From assembly GCF_030272615.1 (NCBI RefSeq), contig NC_081412.1, forward strand, positions 39,300,791-39,364,790: DNA of 64,000 bases, written 5' to 3'. The first letter of the stretch is position 1; each line of letters starts with the position of its first letter. Under the pieces are notes generated by a model. It did no database searches, had not been told where the DNA came from, and saw nothing but the letters and a program-made list of their open reading frames with translations. Source of the DNA: Cryptomeria japonica. Lineage: Eukaryota; Streptophyta; Pinopsida; Cupressales; Cupressaceae. Below are positions 55,572-64,000 of this stretch, piece after piece. A program made the translations under genes and the position numbers.

Positions 55572-57508
55572 CTGTCGGGGGAATGGAGATGTATATGATG
55601 CAGGTATCTTTTGAGTACACCCACTCGACCTCCTCTCTAGACTTTTTTGTAACTCCACCTGATACAATGAAAAGAGTGATGTTAGTATATACAAAAATTG
55701 AATTTTAGAATGATATATAGTAGAATAGTCACTTATCGCATACAAATAATCATGATGTCATCCACAATAGGTGCACATTCACGATCAGGAGTGACAAGCT
55801 CCTCCTGTAAGCATCACAATATAAATTAAACTAAATAAAAGTGTCGTTAACAAATGTAATGATAAATTTACTAAATTTACAAATGTCTCATACTTCTATC
55901 AAAGCAGTTGAACTTGCTGCTGTTGCAGCAACACCGCGCTCCATTGACATGCGAACAACAGGAGTATCTGATGTCAACATCTAAAAATTAAACAAAGTAT
56001 ATTGATCAATCGCCAATACTATCTATATTATTTAATAGCATTAAAGATACATTGCTTACCTAGGTGAAAGATTGTCGATGAAATACACTGCGAGGTGTTG
56101 ATGTTGAAGCTCTAGCATCAAACTATTTGACATCTAAAATGAGTAATTAGAAAATCATTTACACAAGGTTCAACTATCTACATATAATAATTATATTTGT
56201 TCACTCGTTGTATACCTATGGAGTCAACGAAGTCATGAAAAAGGATGCTGCAGGAATGTTGTTAGTATTGTGAGCACTTTGACCCTGATTTTTTATCATA
56301 ATAATTTACTAATTTAGATATATTCTTAAATTTCCATATAAGATTTAATAAAAAGAATGAAATGAACTTGTAATGAAATTCACCTGGCTATCAATGCCAA
56401 ATGTTTCGTTCAGCAAGGATTCTGGCATGACAATGTTCTTTATAGCAAACTTTGCTCGTGCATGTGCATTCTCAGTACTATTAAGATCATAAGTGCAAAG
56501 AGAACCACAAGATCAACAAAAATGAGTTGGAACTCGATGCCTAGAAGAATCACCATCATCACTCGTATCACCCTCTACTAGAGGCCTAGCATACTGTATA
56601 AGGGTCTGAGTGAGTGAGCTAATGGAGTCTAGAGTTTCGACCTCAACACTCTCCTTCACAATGGAAGGAATAATAACATGCTCCACCATAGGTCTGGCCG
56701 AGGTTCTTGGTGGGAGATTTGGTCATGCTGTGCACCCTCTCTATCATGTGAGGAATCCCCACCTCTACCTTGGAAATCTAGAAAATCAAAATAGTTTGGG
56801 ATCTCATTAAGGACAAACTCACAGTACAGTTTTCTCAAAAAGTATTGGGGTACCTCATGATTATTGCATGGGGGCCGATCAAATACCATCCACCACCTAT
56901 CCCAAAAATTATTCTTAATCCCTTCATGATGACACCAATGAATAGGGAATCTCCTATATCTAGGGTGTAAAGGTTGATTCGTTCGGGGATCCATAAAAAG
57001 AGCACACAAGTCAAATTTATTAATTTTCTTTTTCTTCACTGTCACATATGATAATTTGTCAGCATAAAATTACTTTTGTTCTTCCTTCTTACTAGACCAA
57101 AAATTTGTTTGCCCACTCACAGATTGTATGTGAGATACAATAGATTGCAAAGAACTGGCAAGGTTTGTCCTACAAGAGTTTGTTCCAGTGGGATCTTTTA
57201 GCCTTGTGATTAAACCTTCAAGCTCATTTTGGCTTTTTTCTATTTGACCTAATAGGTTTTCTTGTGTACCTATGAGATGTCTAGGGATTGTAGGAGGTTC
57301 TTGATTTGCTTCTTCTTCAATGTGGTCTTCATGAGGAGGTGATTGAGTGTTTTCAACATTTTCTTGTCTAATCTCATTTCTTGATAATGAAAATAAATTT
57401 AAATCAAGAAACCTAGTTTAATCTTCAAATTAATTAAAAAATGACAATAAGAAAACAAAAATACATACCTCTTCGAGCTCTTCGATCTCTTCGATGGTGT
57501 GGCGACAT
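55572..57508 (-). pseudogene. Multi-exon second gene of transposon T, function unknown
   Basis: Exon 1 57508-57469 (MSPHHRRDRRARR), donor GTATGT. A long exon from about 57412 to 56384 follows: an acidic, Gln/Glu-rich part, a TAA at about 57070 (CAA to TAA), then FDLCALFMDPRTNQPLHPRY and WDRWWMVFDRPPCNNHEVPQ, a frameshift near 56690, and a Cys cluster (HFC-stop-SCGSLC). Small exons follow: 56284-56216, 56122-56060, 55980-55894, 55804-55733, 55658-55572, of 69, 63, 87, 72 and 87 nt, all multiples of three, with GT-AG introns of 79-99 bp. Three of these end TAG or TAA where CAG|GT or CAA|GT is expected. The exon 1/2 join is one base out of frame. It could be the accessory DNA-binding protein of T; I do not recognise the family. 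Confidence 0.65.
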
Positions 57509-57682
57509 TTTGATGAGAGATGGACAACTTAGTGCCCAATATCAAGCTTCAGCAAAGGGCGAGCGCAAGAAAATGGCACCCCAAATCGCCTAAACGCAGG
57601 TTTGGGAGTGCAAAATGCTGACTTATGTTTTTTTATGGTTTGAAAAGGTCACATGGCGCGCGCCTTACTTTTTTTAAGTGTG

Positions 57683-57718
57683 GCACCTTTTTGGTACCAC
57701 AACTTCGTGCATACACCC
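57683..57718. repeat. Right terminal inverted repeat of T
   Basis: Reversed it reads GGGTGTATGCACGAAGTTGT then GGTACCAAAAAGG, matching 42848-42881. The following T-rich, GGTGCCAC-containing bases loosely match GATGCCAC at 42891. Confidence 0.85.
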
Positions 57719-58167
57719 TAGCAACCCATTAGGAGAGGGATTAGAAGGTGATTAGGTGAAATTAGGGCAAGTGGGATTTGTAGGAGGATTTGACTAGGAA
57801 AGAGAATGAGTGGAGGGAATAAAAAATTAGAGGAATATTGGTAAGTGAGGTTAATGGTGCTTCTAGAAGAATTCATTAGGTTAATGATGGGTTAGGGAAA
57901 GGGTGATTTGTATGAATCACCTGTATCAATTAATTAATTGGGACTAATTAATTAAAAGGAGGAATTTGGAGAGAATTGATTTTAGGAATTTTATAAGAAT
58001 AAAGGTAGATTGATTTATTGAATAAATCAATCACTAGACTATAGTGATAATATTAATTATATTTAATTAATATTGAGAAGAATAGGGATTGACATGATTA
58101 ATAAATTAATTATGTGAGGCAATTAAATTAATTAATTAAAATAATTAATTTCAGTGTCTACATAGAG

Positions 58168-58512
58168 GATTACCTTTCTTTCTTTCTTTCTTTCTTCTAT
58201 AGTGAGCCTTTTTTGGGTAGTAAGCCCTCTTGCAGTGAGCCACCCTTTGTAAAAATTACCTTAATAGATGTCACCTTAACCGGTGTTATATATTCAGAAC
58301 TAACATCCTACGTGGTTTTTTTCTTATTGGGTTTTCCACGTCATATCTGGTGTTCATTGTGTGATCTGTTGTATGTTGATGTTTTCATGCTATATCTATT
58401 TTAATTAATTTTGTTGGTTACTCCATATGGGTAAAAGAATATAAGAAATTAATTTAAGTTGTCAACTGATTCCACACTAATTCACCTCCCTTCTCAATTG
58501 CCTAGATATTCA
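58168..58512 (+). mobile_element. Second part of 3' LTR of copia element H
   Basis: Continues the LTR broken at 42004. It opens with a (TTTC)n microsatellite (58176-58197) and GTGAGCC words, and ends with the copia-type CACACTAATTCACCTCCC... to about 58512. Combined LTR length is about 960 bp. The exact end is uncertain by a few bases. Confidence 0.7.
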
Positions 58513-58823
58513 ATACTTTCTCTTTCATCATCAACTCTTCGTCATCACTCTCCTCTTCCAGCCTCGAGTTTATACCCCTTCTCTAGTCTTCTTCAACAAC
58601 ATCAAATTGATTCTTCATGGAACTCATCATGCCCATCATCTCTTCCACTCCTCTAAAGACATTGGTCATTATTGGCATCCTTCTTGGCAACATCATGCCC
58701 ATTTAAGGATTTGGCTTAGGGTTTCAACTACCTCATTTTGGCAGTCAGTTGACAACACTCACAACCTACCTCTAATCGGTGATCTATCCACATCAAGGCT
58801 CTTCTATAACTCCCACCTCCTTA
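58513..58823. other. Region between H LTR and next primer site
   Basis: No supported gene. It may be leader or internal sequence of a minus-strand element whose PBS follows. Confidence 0.4.
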
Positions 58824-58847
58824 GATTCGAATCTTGATCTAATACCA
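58824..58847 (-). other. Putative Met-tRNA primer binding site of a copia-like element (-)
   Basis: Minus strand begins TGGTATTAGATCAAGATTCG and continues AATC, a one-step variant of the TGGTATCAGAGC site plus a T-arm-like GATTCGAATC. It suggests the end of a 5' LTR (minus) from about 58850 upward, with a possible polyadenylation area near 58950. The LTR far end was not found. Confidence 0.45.
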
Positions 58848-59416
58848 CTTGATGCAATCAAGTTAGAGGATTTGGAATGGACTGTCCAACCTTACAGCCA
58901 AACATATACCAAAACAGAACACACAATTGAATACATAATGAAATAACAACTTTTATTGATGAAAATAGAATGACAACATGCTCGCAAGCCTTCACATATT
59001 CCTTAAATTCAACCCATTGGTCCCACATGAAATCTCACTAGCTGCCATGGGCTTATAATTACAATGATATCAGTAAAATAGAAGTCTTTCAGATCACCCT
59101 TACACCATCTACTATTCCCTAACTTTCCTCCCCAACTCTTCTAATGATCTCCCATGCCTCATGATGTGTTCAAATATTGATTATAATCATTGGGAATGAT
59201 TCATGTTGGCCTCCTTAGTGTCATGCATGGATAGGTCCTAGTTGTTGCAGGGGGATCTTACTGTAGGTGCGAATAGGTCAAGACATATTTGTATGTCACT
59301 TGGCCCCATGTTGACTACACACCACTCTCCACAAGCTTCGTGATGCTTAGTATAGGCTCGCATGCTATTGGAATTGAGTCTAGTTTGGCTACTTTCAGGA
59401 CACCCCTGCGCCATCT

Positions 59417-60270
59417 TTGCTACCCCTGGTAGGCTTAAGAGACCAATCACTTGTGACTTTGGCCAGTCCTTCTCTAAAGAGAGTTCAGTCTATCCATGGC
59501 GTTCCTTTTCAAAATGATTTCCAAGATCTCTTTGCAAGATACATAAAAGCTAAGGCCCCCTATTATAGAGAGGTAGCCCACACTTATAATACTAGAAGAA
59601 ACAAGAAAAAAAAAATTGATCAGCCTACTTCTTTAGCACGTGCTGAAACCAATCTTCCTCAAGAACCTCTAGACCTATAGCTAACCACCAAAGTGAGTAT
59701 GATCATATCAAGTGACTTTGTGTTATTCCCACTAATATCTCACTTTAGGATTTTCTTTAGAGTGCTCAAATTTATCAAGCTATGCTTCAGGAAGCCTTAC
59801 AAAAGATTCTTTACCTTCTTTTGCTAGGCCGATGAATTTTAATGCATTGATAGATAATGTTCATTCGGGTTTGCCCAAATTTTACATTCTATCCACATGA
59901 ACCCTCGCCTACAAAAGTGCAAAATCAAGTAGATTCTTTAATGATAATTGTTGACATTAAATGTAATCTTATTGATATCGGTTTGACACTCAATATTTGT
60001 AATCTCAACCTATTTCCCCAAATCAAGATTAATTCAAACTAATCTTTTTTATATTCATAGATTTGATAAACATTGGTCGACAAACCCTAGACATAATAAT
60101 TCTATTGTTAAAGTGGGACTCCATACCATGTCCAACCTGGTATATGCTGTGCCAAGACCTCTACCATACAAGTTTCTTTTGGGGAGATCATGGGTTTACA
60201 CTTTGGGAGTGGTTACTTCTACTCTTTATCGCTCTCTAAAGTTGCTACACATATATGTTAAATGACAACA
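59417..60270 (+). pseudogene. Relic of Ty3/gypsy gag-protease
   Basis: Fragments in two frames: KAKAPYYREVAHTYNTRRNK (about 59545), then a decayed aspartic protease: LIDIGLTLNICNLNLFPQIK (about 59970; D-I-G for D-S-G), then IVKVGLHTMSNLVYAVPRPL and KFLLGRSWVYTLGVVTSTLY (60110-60240), parallel to the LLGRPWIHDLQAIPSTYHQ segment of C. No RT follows. It is the oldest-looking Ty3/gypsy piece in the window. Confidence 0.65.
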
Positions 60271-60645
60271 ACTGGTCAAAATAGCTTTCAATTTTTTATT
60301 GCATCGTTATAAAAATATGTTCAAATTTTCATCAAAGTTGAACAAAATTATGATGTTTCAGGAAAATTAAGCAAATTTGATATGAGCATCTGTACTCGTT
60401 TTAACGCATTTCATTTGCTCAACTATTTATACTATTACCGTTTGATATGAGTCGGTTAGTTTAGGGTGTATTGTTTTCACAGTTAATGATGGTGCAGAAT
60501 GGAGCAAGTTTTCATACGATCGGCTGAGCCTTTACTTATGGCATAAATAAGTCTTATTCCCAATCACACTCCCTCAGTATGTAATGTATTAACAACAATA
60601 ATGATCATGGAGAAAATGTAATAAGCTTTCACAGGATGGGTTTCC
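60271..60645. other. Unassigned stretch
   Basis: AT-rich, no frame, repeat or motif I can support. Confidence 0.4.
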
Positions 60646-60649
60646 TGAG

Positions 60650-61590
60650 GTTAATTATTTTTTATAGTTCATGTGATATTTTTTTTTCATTTGTGATGAG
60701 CCATATGATATTTTGTCCTCCTTTTGTGTGAATCATTGATTGTGGTTCATATGATATTCTATCTTTTTTCAAGTTAACCATTTTGTGTGGTTTATTTAAT
60801 ATCTTATCTTTTTTCATGTTACATCATTGTTTGTGGTCCATACAATACATATTTTAGTATTTTATAGTTTTTTTTTATGTTGCGTCATTTTATTTTGTCT
60901 ATATGTTATTTTGTCTCTTTTCTTCTATCACATTATCTTTTATGGTTCATATGAGAGCAACATTGATATTCTATGTTTTTCTTCATGTTACATCATCTTT
61001 GTGGTCCATATGATTTTTTCTCTTTCTTCATGTTGCGTCATCCTTTGTGGTCCAAATGGCATTGACTTTTGTATTCTATAGGGGGGAGGACCCAATACCA
61101 AAGCACGTTCTAATGGTTGTGATAGTAGTTGTTGATTTAATACCCACACTTGTTGATTTAATGTCCAATTTTTTTTACAACATTACACCAATAGTTGTGA
61201 CTTCAAAGTTGTTATTGCTAATGATGACTACCCATAGTTATTAAAAGTAACCAAAAATGTGATGCCACATGTGCTACACAACTATGGGTCTCCCTTTTGC
61301 ATGACCATTGGTCTCACCTTTTTTTTTTAGTAGTTTTGGACACCTTGGCAAAAAGCATGCTGATGTGGCATCATATTTGATGATGTGGCCATGAAACCTT
61401 AGTTATAAGCAGGGGACTTACCAAATAAGCTACTATAAAAAATTGGGAGTGATTTAAAATTTCCATGTAGGATTTTGAGAAGTGTGAAGTTAGGGTTCTC
61501 AACTACTGGATCCTCTCCCCTACCTTTTTCTCATGTTCATCATCATTTTTGGTCCATATGATATCAAATGGTTTTCTATATCTTTTCTCT
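60650..61590 (+). repeat. Irregular 60-70-bp tandem repeats interrupted by element J
   Basis: Units of the form TTCATGTTACATCATCTTTG, TGGTCCATATGATATTTT and TCTTTTTTC run from 60650 to 61078 and resume at 61530-61590 (CATGTTCATCATCATTTTTG, GGTCCATATGATATC). The break holds element J, showing that J inserted into the array. Confidence 0.75.
61079..61522. mobile_element. 440-bp non-autonomous element J with TIRs (MITE-like)
   Basis: Both ends, read inward, match TAGGGGRGAGGAYCCARTA, with TA at 61079-61080 and 61521-61522 as probable target duplication. The interior has a further inverted pair (AAATGTGATGCCACAT near 61256 and ATGATGTGGC...ATGATATTT-type sequence near 61360-61390). No coding capacity. 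Resembles a TA-inserting MITE. Confidence 0.7.
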
Positions 61591-61593
61591 TAT

Positions 61594-61614
61594 TAGGGGA
61601 GAGGACCCAATATG
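61594..61614 (+). mobile_element. Isolated end of a second J-like element
   Basis: TAGGGGAGAGGACCCAATA, identical to the J end consensus, 72 bp right of J. No partner end was found to 64000, so it is a fragment or the partner is diverged. Confidence 0.5.
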
Positions 61615-62620
61615 TGTGTGGGATCCAATACATGCAATAGTACTAGGGTAGTTAGAGGCCTACAATTGTGCACCTATACACCCAATATGTGTCCTTTATT
61701 AAGTAAAAAATAACACTCATTTTTTAACCTATAAGTTACATAACAATAAATACAAACATAATGAACAATATTTGATTGAAATATTTTTTAAACATACCAA
61801 ATATATTCATATAATAACTATTGAACAAGTGGGAGTGAAATAGTTTAACACCTGTCAATTCACTGACACAATCATCAGTGCTCTTGTCTGAGCCCTCTGA
61901 TTAAAATTTAAAAATCTATGTTAACAAAACATGACCCAGATTTATCACTAGCACATGTCTATCCACAAACAAAAGACACACACATACCAAAAAAATCAAA
62001 GCCCATTGAAATTCTATCAAAACCCATCTATCCCATGAAAAGTCCATCAACAATTTCATAATAAACACATTTCCCACTTATAGAAAACCAAATATACGTG
62101 TATTTCCACACTAAATCATCTTGCTAGGTCAACCACACAATTGTTGCTCACTTCATTGCACACCTAGAAGTCAAATCACATCCATTCCCACCTACATCCA
62201 CAACATAAAGCTATAAGGCCATCATTTTTCATTGAAAAACAATCAACTCAGAAATAAATGGTGAAAGGAAATTGACACTACAAATTCAATGGACATTCAA
62301 AATTCAAATTGAAAATTATACACAAATTAAAGAGATCTCACCACCAAATCATCAATTTGACACATTCAAATAGACATGCAATCATTTTATTCAACTCAAG
62401 AAGAAGACACAAAAATCACTGAAGAGGAGGAAGAAGATACAACAATGATCAAATAGGAGGAAGAAGACACATGTTCTAGGTTTTACTCTTGTTCCATTTT
62501 TCTAAAAAAATTAATATATTTGATGTAGTTCACAACTTTCTGTGCTTGTACATGAATATACTGTATGCTAATGCAATCTGCTTCATGTTTTTATTATTGT
62601 TATGTTATATGTATTGTTTC
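61615..62620. other. Unassigned AT-rich stretch
   Basis: No coding frame, conserved motif or clear repeat seen. The local GAGGAGGAAGAAGA purine run at 62420-62470 is simple sequence. Confidence 0.45.
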
Positions 62621-62629
62621 TTAAAACAT

Positions 62630-63600
62630 TACAAACTGTTATACATCCTTATTGTTTTACGATATTAGTTTGTTCAACCCTTTGTTATTGTTTTATAGTC
62701 TTAAGGAAATGTCTTTTCCATTGTTTCCTTGATATTCATTTCCTTCCCAGTTTCCCAAACCCTTAAAGTTTTACATCCTCTTGCTTTTTTTGTGTCTACA
62801 ACCCTTGTTGTTTTACTTCCCTATAGTTTTACAGTCTTAGCATGTTAAACCCTTTTTTACTGTTATAAGTCTTAAGGAAATGTTCTTTCCATTATGTCCT
62901 TGATATTCATTTCCTTCCCAGTTTCATAGACCCTTACTATTTTATATCCTCATTTTTTGCGTTTATGAAATTCTTACTTATTGTGTTACATCCTTGGATT
63001 TTTACAGTCTTAATCTATAAAACCCCTTCTTATTGTTATAGGTCTTAAGGAAATGTTCATTCTATTGTTTCCTTAATGTTCATTTCATTCTCAAATTTTT
63101 AAGCCCTTACTGTTTTACATCCTCATGCATTGTTTAATTTTTATAAACCCTTACTATTTCACATCCTTTATAGTTTACAATCTTAGTTTTTTAAACCCTT
63201 TCTTACTGTTTTACAATCTAAAGAAATGCTCTTTGCATTGTTTCCTTGATGTTCATTTCTTCCCAATTTTCAAAACCCTTGTTGTACTCCTCATGTTTAT
63301 TTTTTTGTTTACAATATTAGTTTGTGAAACCCTTTCTTACTATCTTATAGCCTTAAGGAAATGTTATTTCCATTGTTTCCTTGATATTCATTTCCTTCCC
63401 AATTATCTTAAACCTTACTATTTTACATCGTCCTACTTTGTTTAGTTCCTTAACCCTTACTATTTTAGAGTCTTAGTTTGTTAAACCCTTTCTTACAATT
63501 TTACTATCTTAAGTAAATGTTCTTTCTATTATTTCCTTGATGTTCATTTCCTTCTCATTTTTCTAAACCCTTCCTTATTGTTTTACATCCTTACTATTTT
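62630..63600 (+). repeat. Tandem repeat of about 135-175 bp
   Basis: TTAAGGAAATGTTCTTTCCA-type words at 62701, 62872, 63044, 63219, 63353 and 63509 (spacing 171, 172, 175, 134, 156), each followed by TTTCCTTGATATTCATTTCC, AACCCTTACTATTTTACATCC and a TTAGTTTGTTAAACCC stretch. A partial unit precedes 62701. Diverged, six or more units. Confidence 0.85.
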
Positions 63601-64000
63601 TTGGTCTTAGTTACAAATAACAAATATTATGTTCATATAAAATGTCTAAGCATGTTACTATCCACAAAAACATGTGCAAGCATCACAGTAAAAAAACATA
63701 ATGCACATGGAATTGTAATTCTTATGTTCAAGCATCACTGTCATATTATACCATATTTTTGTCATTGAATATGAAAATGGATAATGCTTGCTCACCAATC
63801 ATCACTATTAAAATTCATTATCGAGCATCAGTGTACATGTTTAAAATGGTTAGTTTGGTCCATTTCATAATTACCCACATTCTACAATACTTCAAGTCAC
63901 ATATGAGAATTCTAATTTTAATTATTGTCTGCATATGAGGAAGGGAGATCTAATGACAAGCTGTGTTGCAAAGAAGAGAGTAACCACAAGGTTGCCTCCT
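63601..64000. other. Unassigned end of window
   Basis: AT-rich, with two related GTTCAAGCATCACTGT / GCAAGCATCACAGTA words (63669-63740). No gene seen. Confidence 0.4.

Larger units (their letters stand above)
42848..57718. mobile_element. 14.9-kb DNA transposon T with terminal inverted repeats
   Basis: Left end GCGGGTATATGCACCAAG..., right end reversed GGGTGTATGCACGAAG...; both continue TTGTGGTACCAAAA. About 33 bp matches with two substitutions and a 2-base indel at the tip. Both ends are flanked by TA (42846-42847 and 57719-57720), a possible 2-bp target duplication. A weak alternative is a decayed 9-bp duplication (TAGCCACTA versus TAGCAACCC). It holds two divergently oriented genes whose 3' ends face each other, with repeats between. 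It inserted into solo LTR G. Class II is supported by inverted ends plus an encoded DDE-like transposase; the superfamily is not assigned. Confidence 0.8.
42000..58167 (-). mobile_element. Solo LTR G with target duplication, split by transposon T
   Basis: Minus orientation. It starts TGTAGACACTGAAATTAATT at 58162 and ends at 42005 (plus strand TGAAGGGGGGG). The 5-bp target duplication TAGAG is perfect (42000-42004 and 58163-58167). The two arms, 42005-42847 and 57721-58162, make about 1.28 kb. AATTTATA at 42357-42364 is a reversed TATA box. No internal region remains, so this is a solo LTR from LTR-LTR recombination, later hit by T. Confidence 0.85.

Noticed and set aside
58824-58860. tRNA gene
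   Set aside because: Only the 3' terminal complement of a Met tRNA is present, as expected for a primer binding site; no cloverleaf.
58459-58860. Possible host coding exon (Ser/His-rich frames)
   Set aside because: No conserved motif, frames overlap, and position fits internal sequence next to a primer site.

Overview
The window is nuclear DNA of a land plant and consists almost entirely of nested transposable elements. I found no ordinary host gene, rRNA gene or convincing tRNA gene. The evidence for a plant is the element content: Ty3/gypsy elements of the Tat type (a second RNase H domain after the RT-RNase H, and extra genes between pol and the 3' LTR), copia elements with an initiator-Met-tRNA primer site, and a plant mobile domain (PMD) gene. 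Heavy nesting and long decayed elements suggest a very large genome, perhaps a conifer or other gymnosperm; that last step is inference. I use letters for the elements.

Layout. 1-6563: Tat element A (+), 3' half: integrase end, three tandem RNA-type hairpins, an antisense spliced PMD gene, polypurine tract and 3' LTR (5815-6563). 6564-10683: decayed Tat element D (+): RNase H/integrase relic, tail and LTR. 10684-21189: Tat element B (-): 3' LTR fragment, truncated antisense PMD gene, the same hairpins, gag and protease with RT-RNase H-integrase core deleted, leader, PBS and 5' LTR (20395-21189). 21190-38817: Tat element C (-), broken by B at its RNase H/integrase end and by E inside its protease-RT linker; 5' LTR at 37769-38817. 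24374-32375: element E (+), a complete 8-kb LTR element with 5-bp target duplication ACTGT, copia-like priming signals and no pol; it carries a five-zinc-knuckle Gag-like frame and a 1,127-codon frame of unknown function.

38818-58512: copia element H (+), whose 3' LTR is split by solo LTR G (-, target duplication TAGAG), itself split by T, a 14.9-kb DNA transposon (42848-57718). T has inverted ends, a decayed transposase with D...D...HGKG/DG motifs, a second multi-exon gene on the opposite strand, a 3-kb pyrimidine-rich block, nine copies of a 359-bp satellite and a 110-bp repeat. 58513-64000: a copia-like primer site, a Ty3/gypsy protease relic, a 440-bp element with inverted ends (J), and short and medium tandem repeats.

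Coding frames are recognisable but carry many in-frame stops, most explicable as C-to-T changes (CAG to TAG, CAA to TAA, CGA to TGA), as expected for methylated, silenced repeats. The most promising observations are the tandem co-varying hairpins after Tat pol, the antisense spliced PMD gene, the pol-less element E, and transposon T with its unfamiliar transposase and companion gene.
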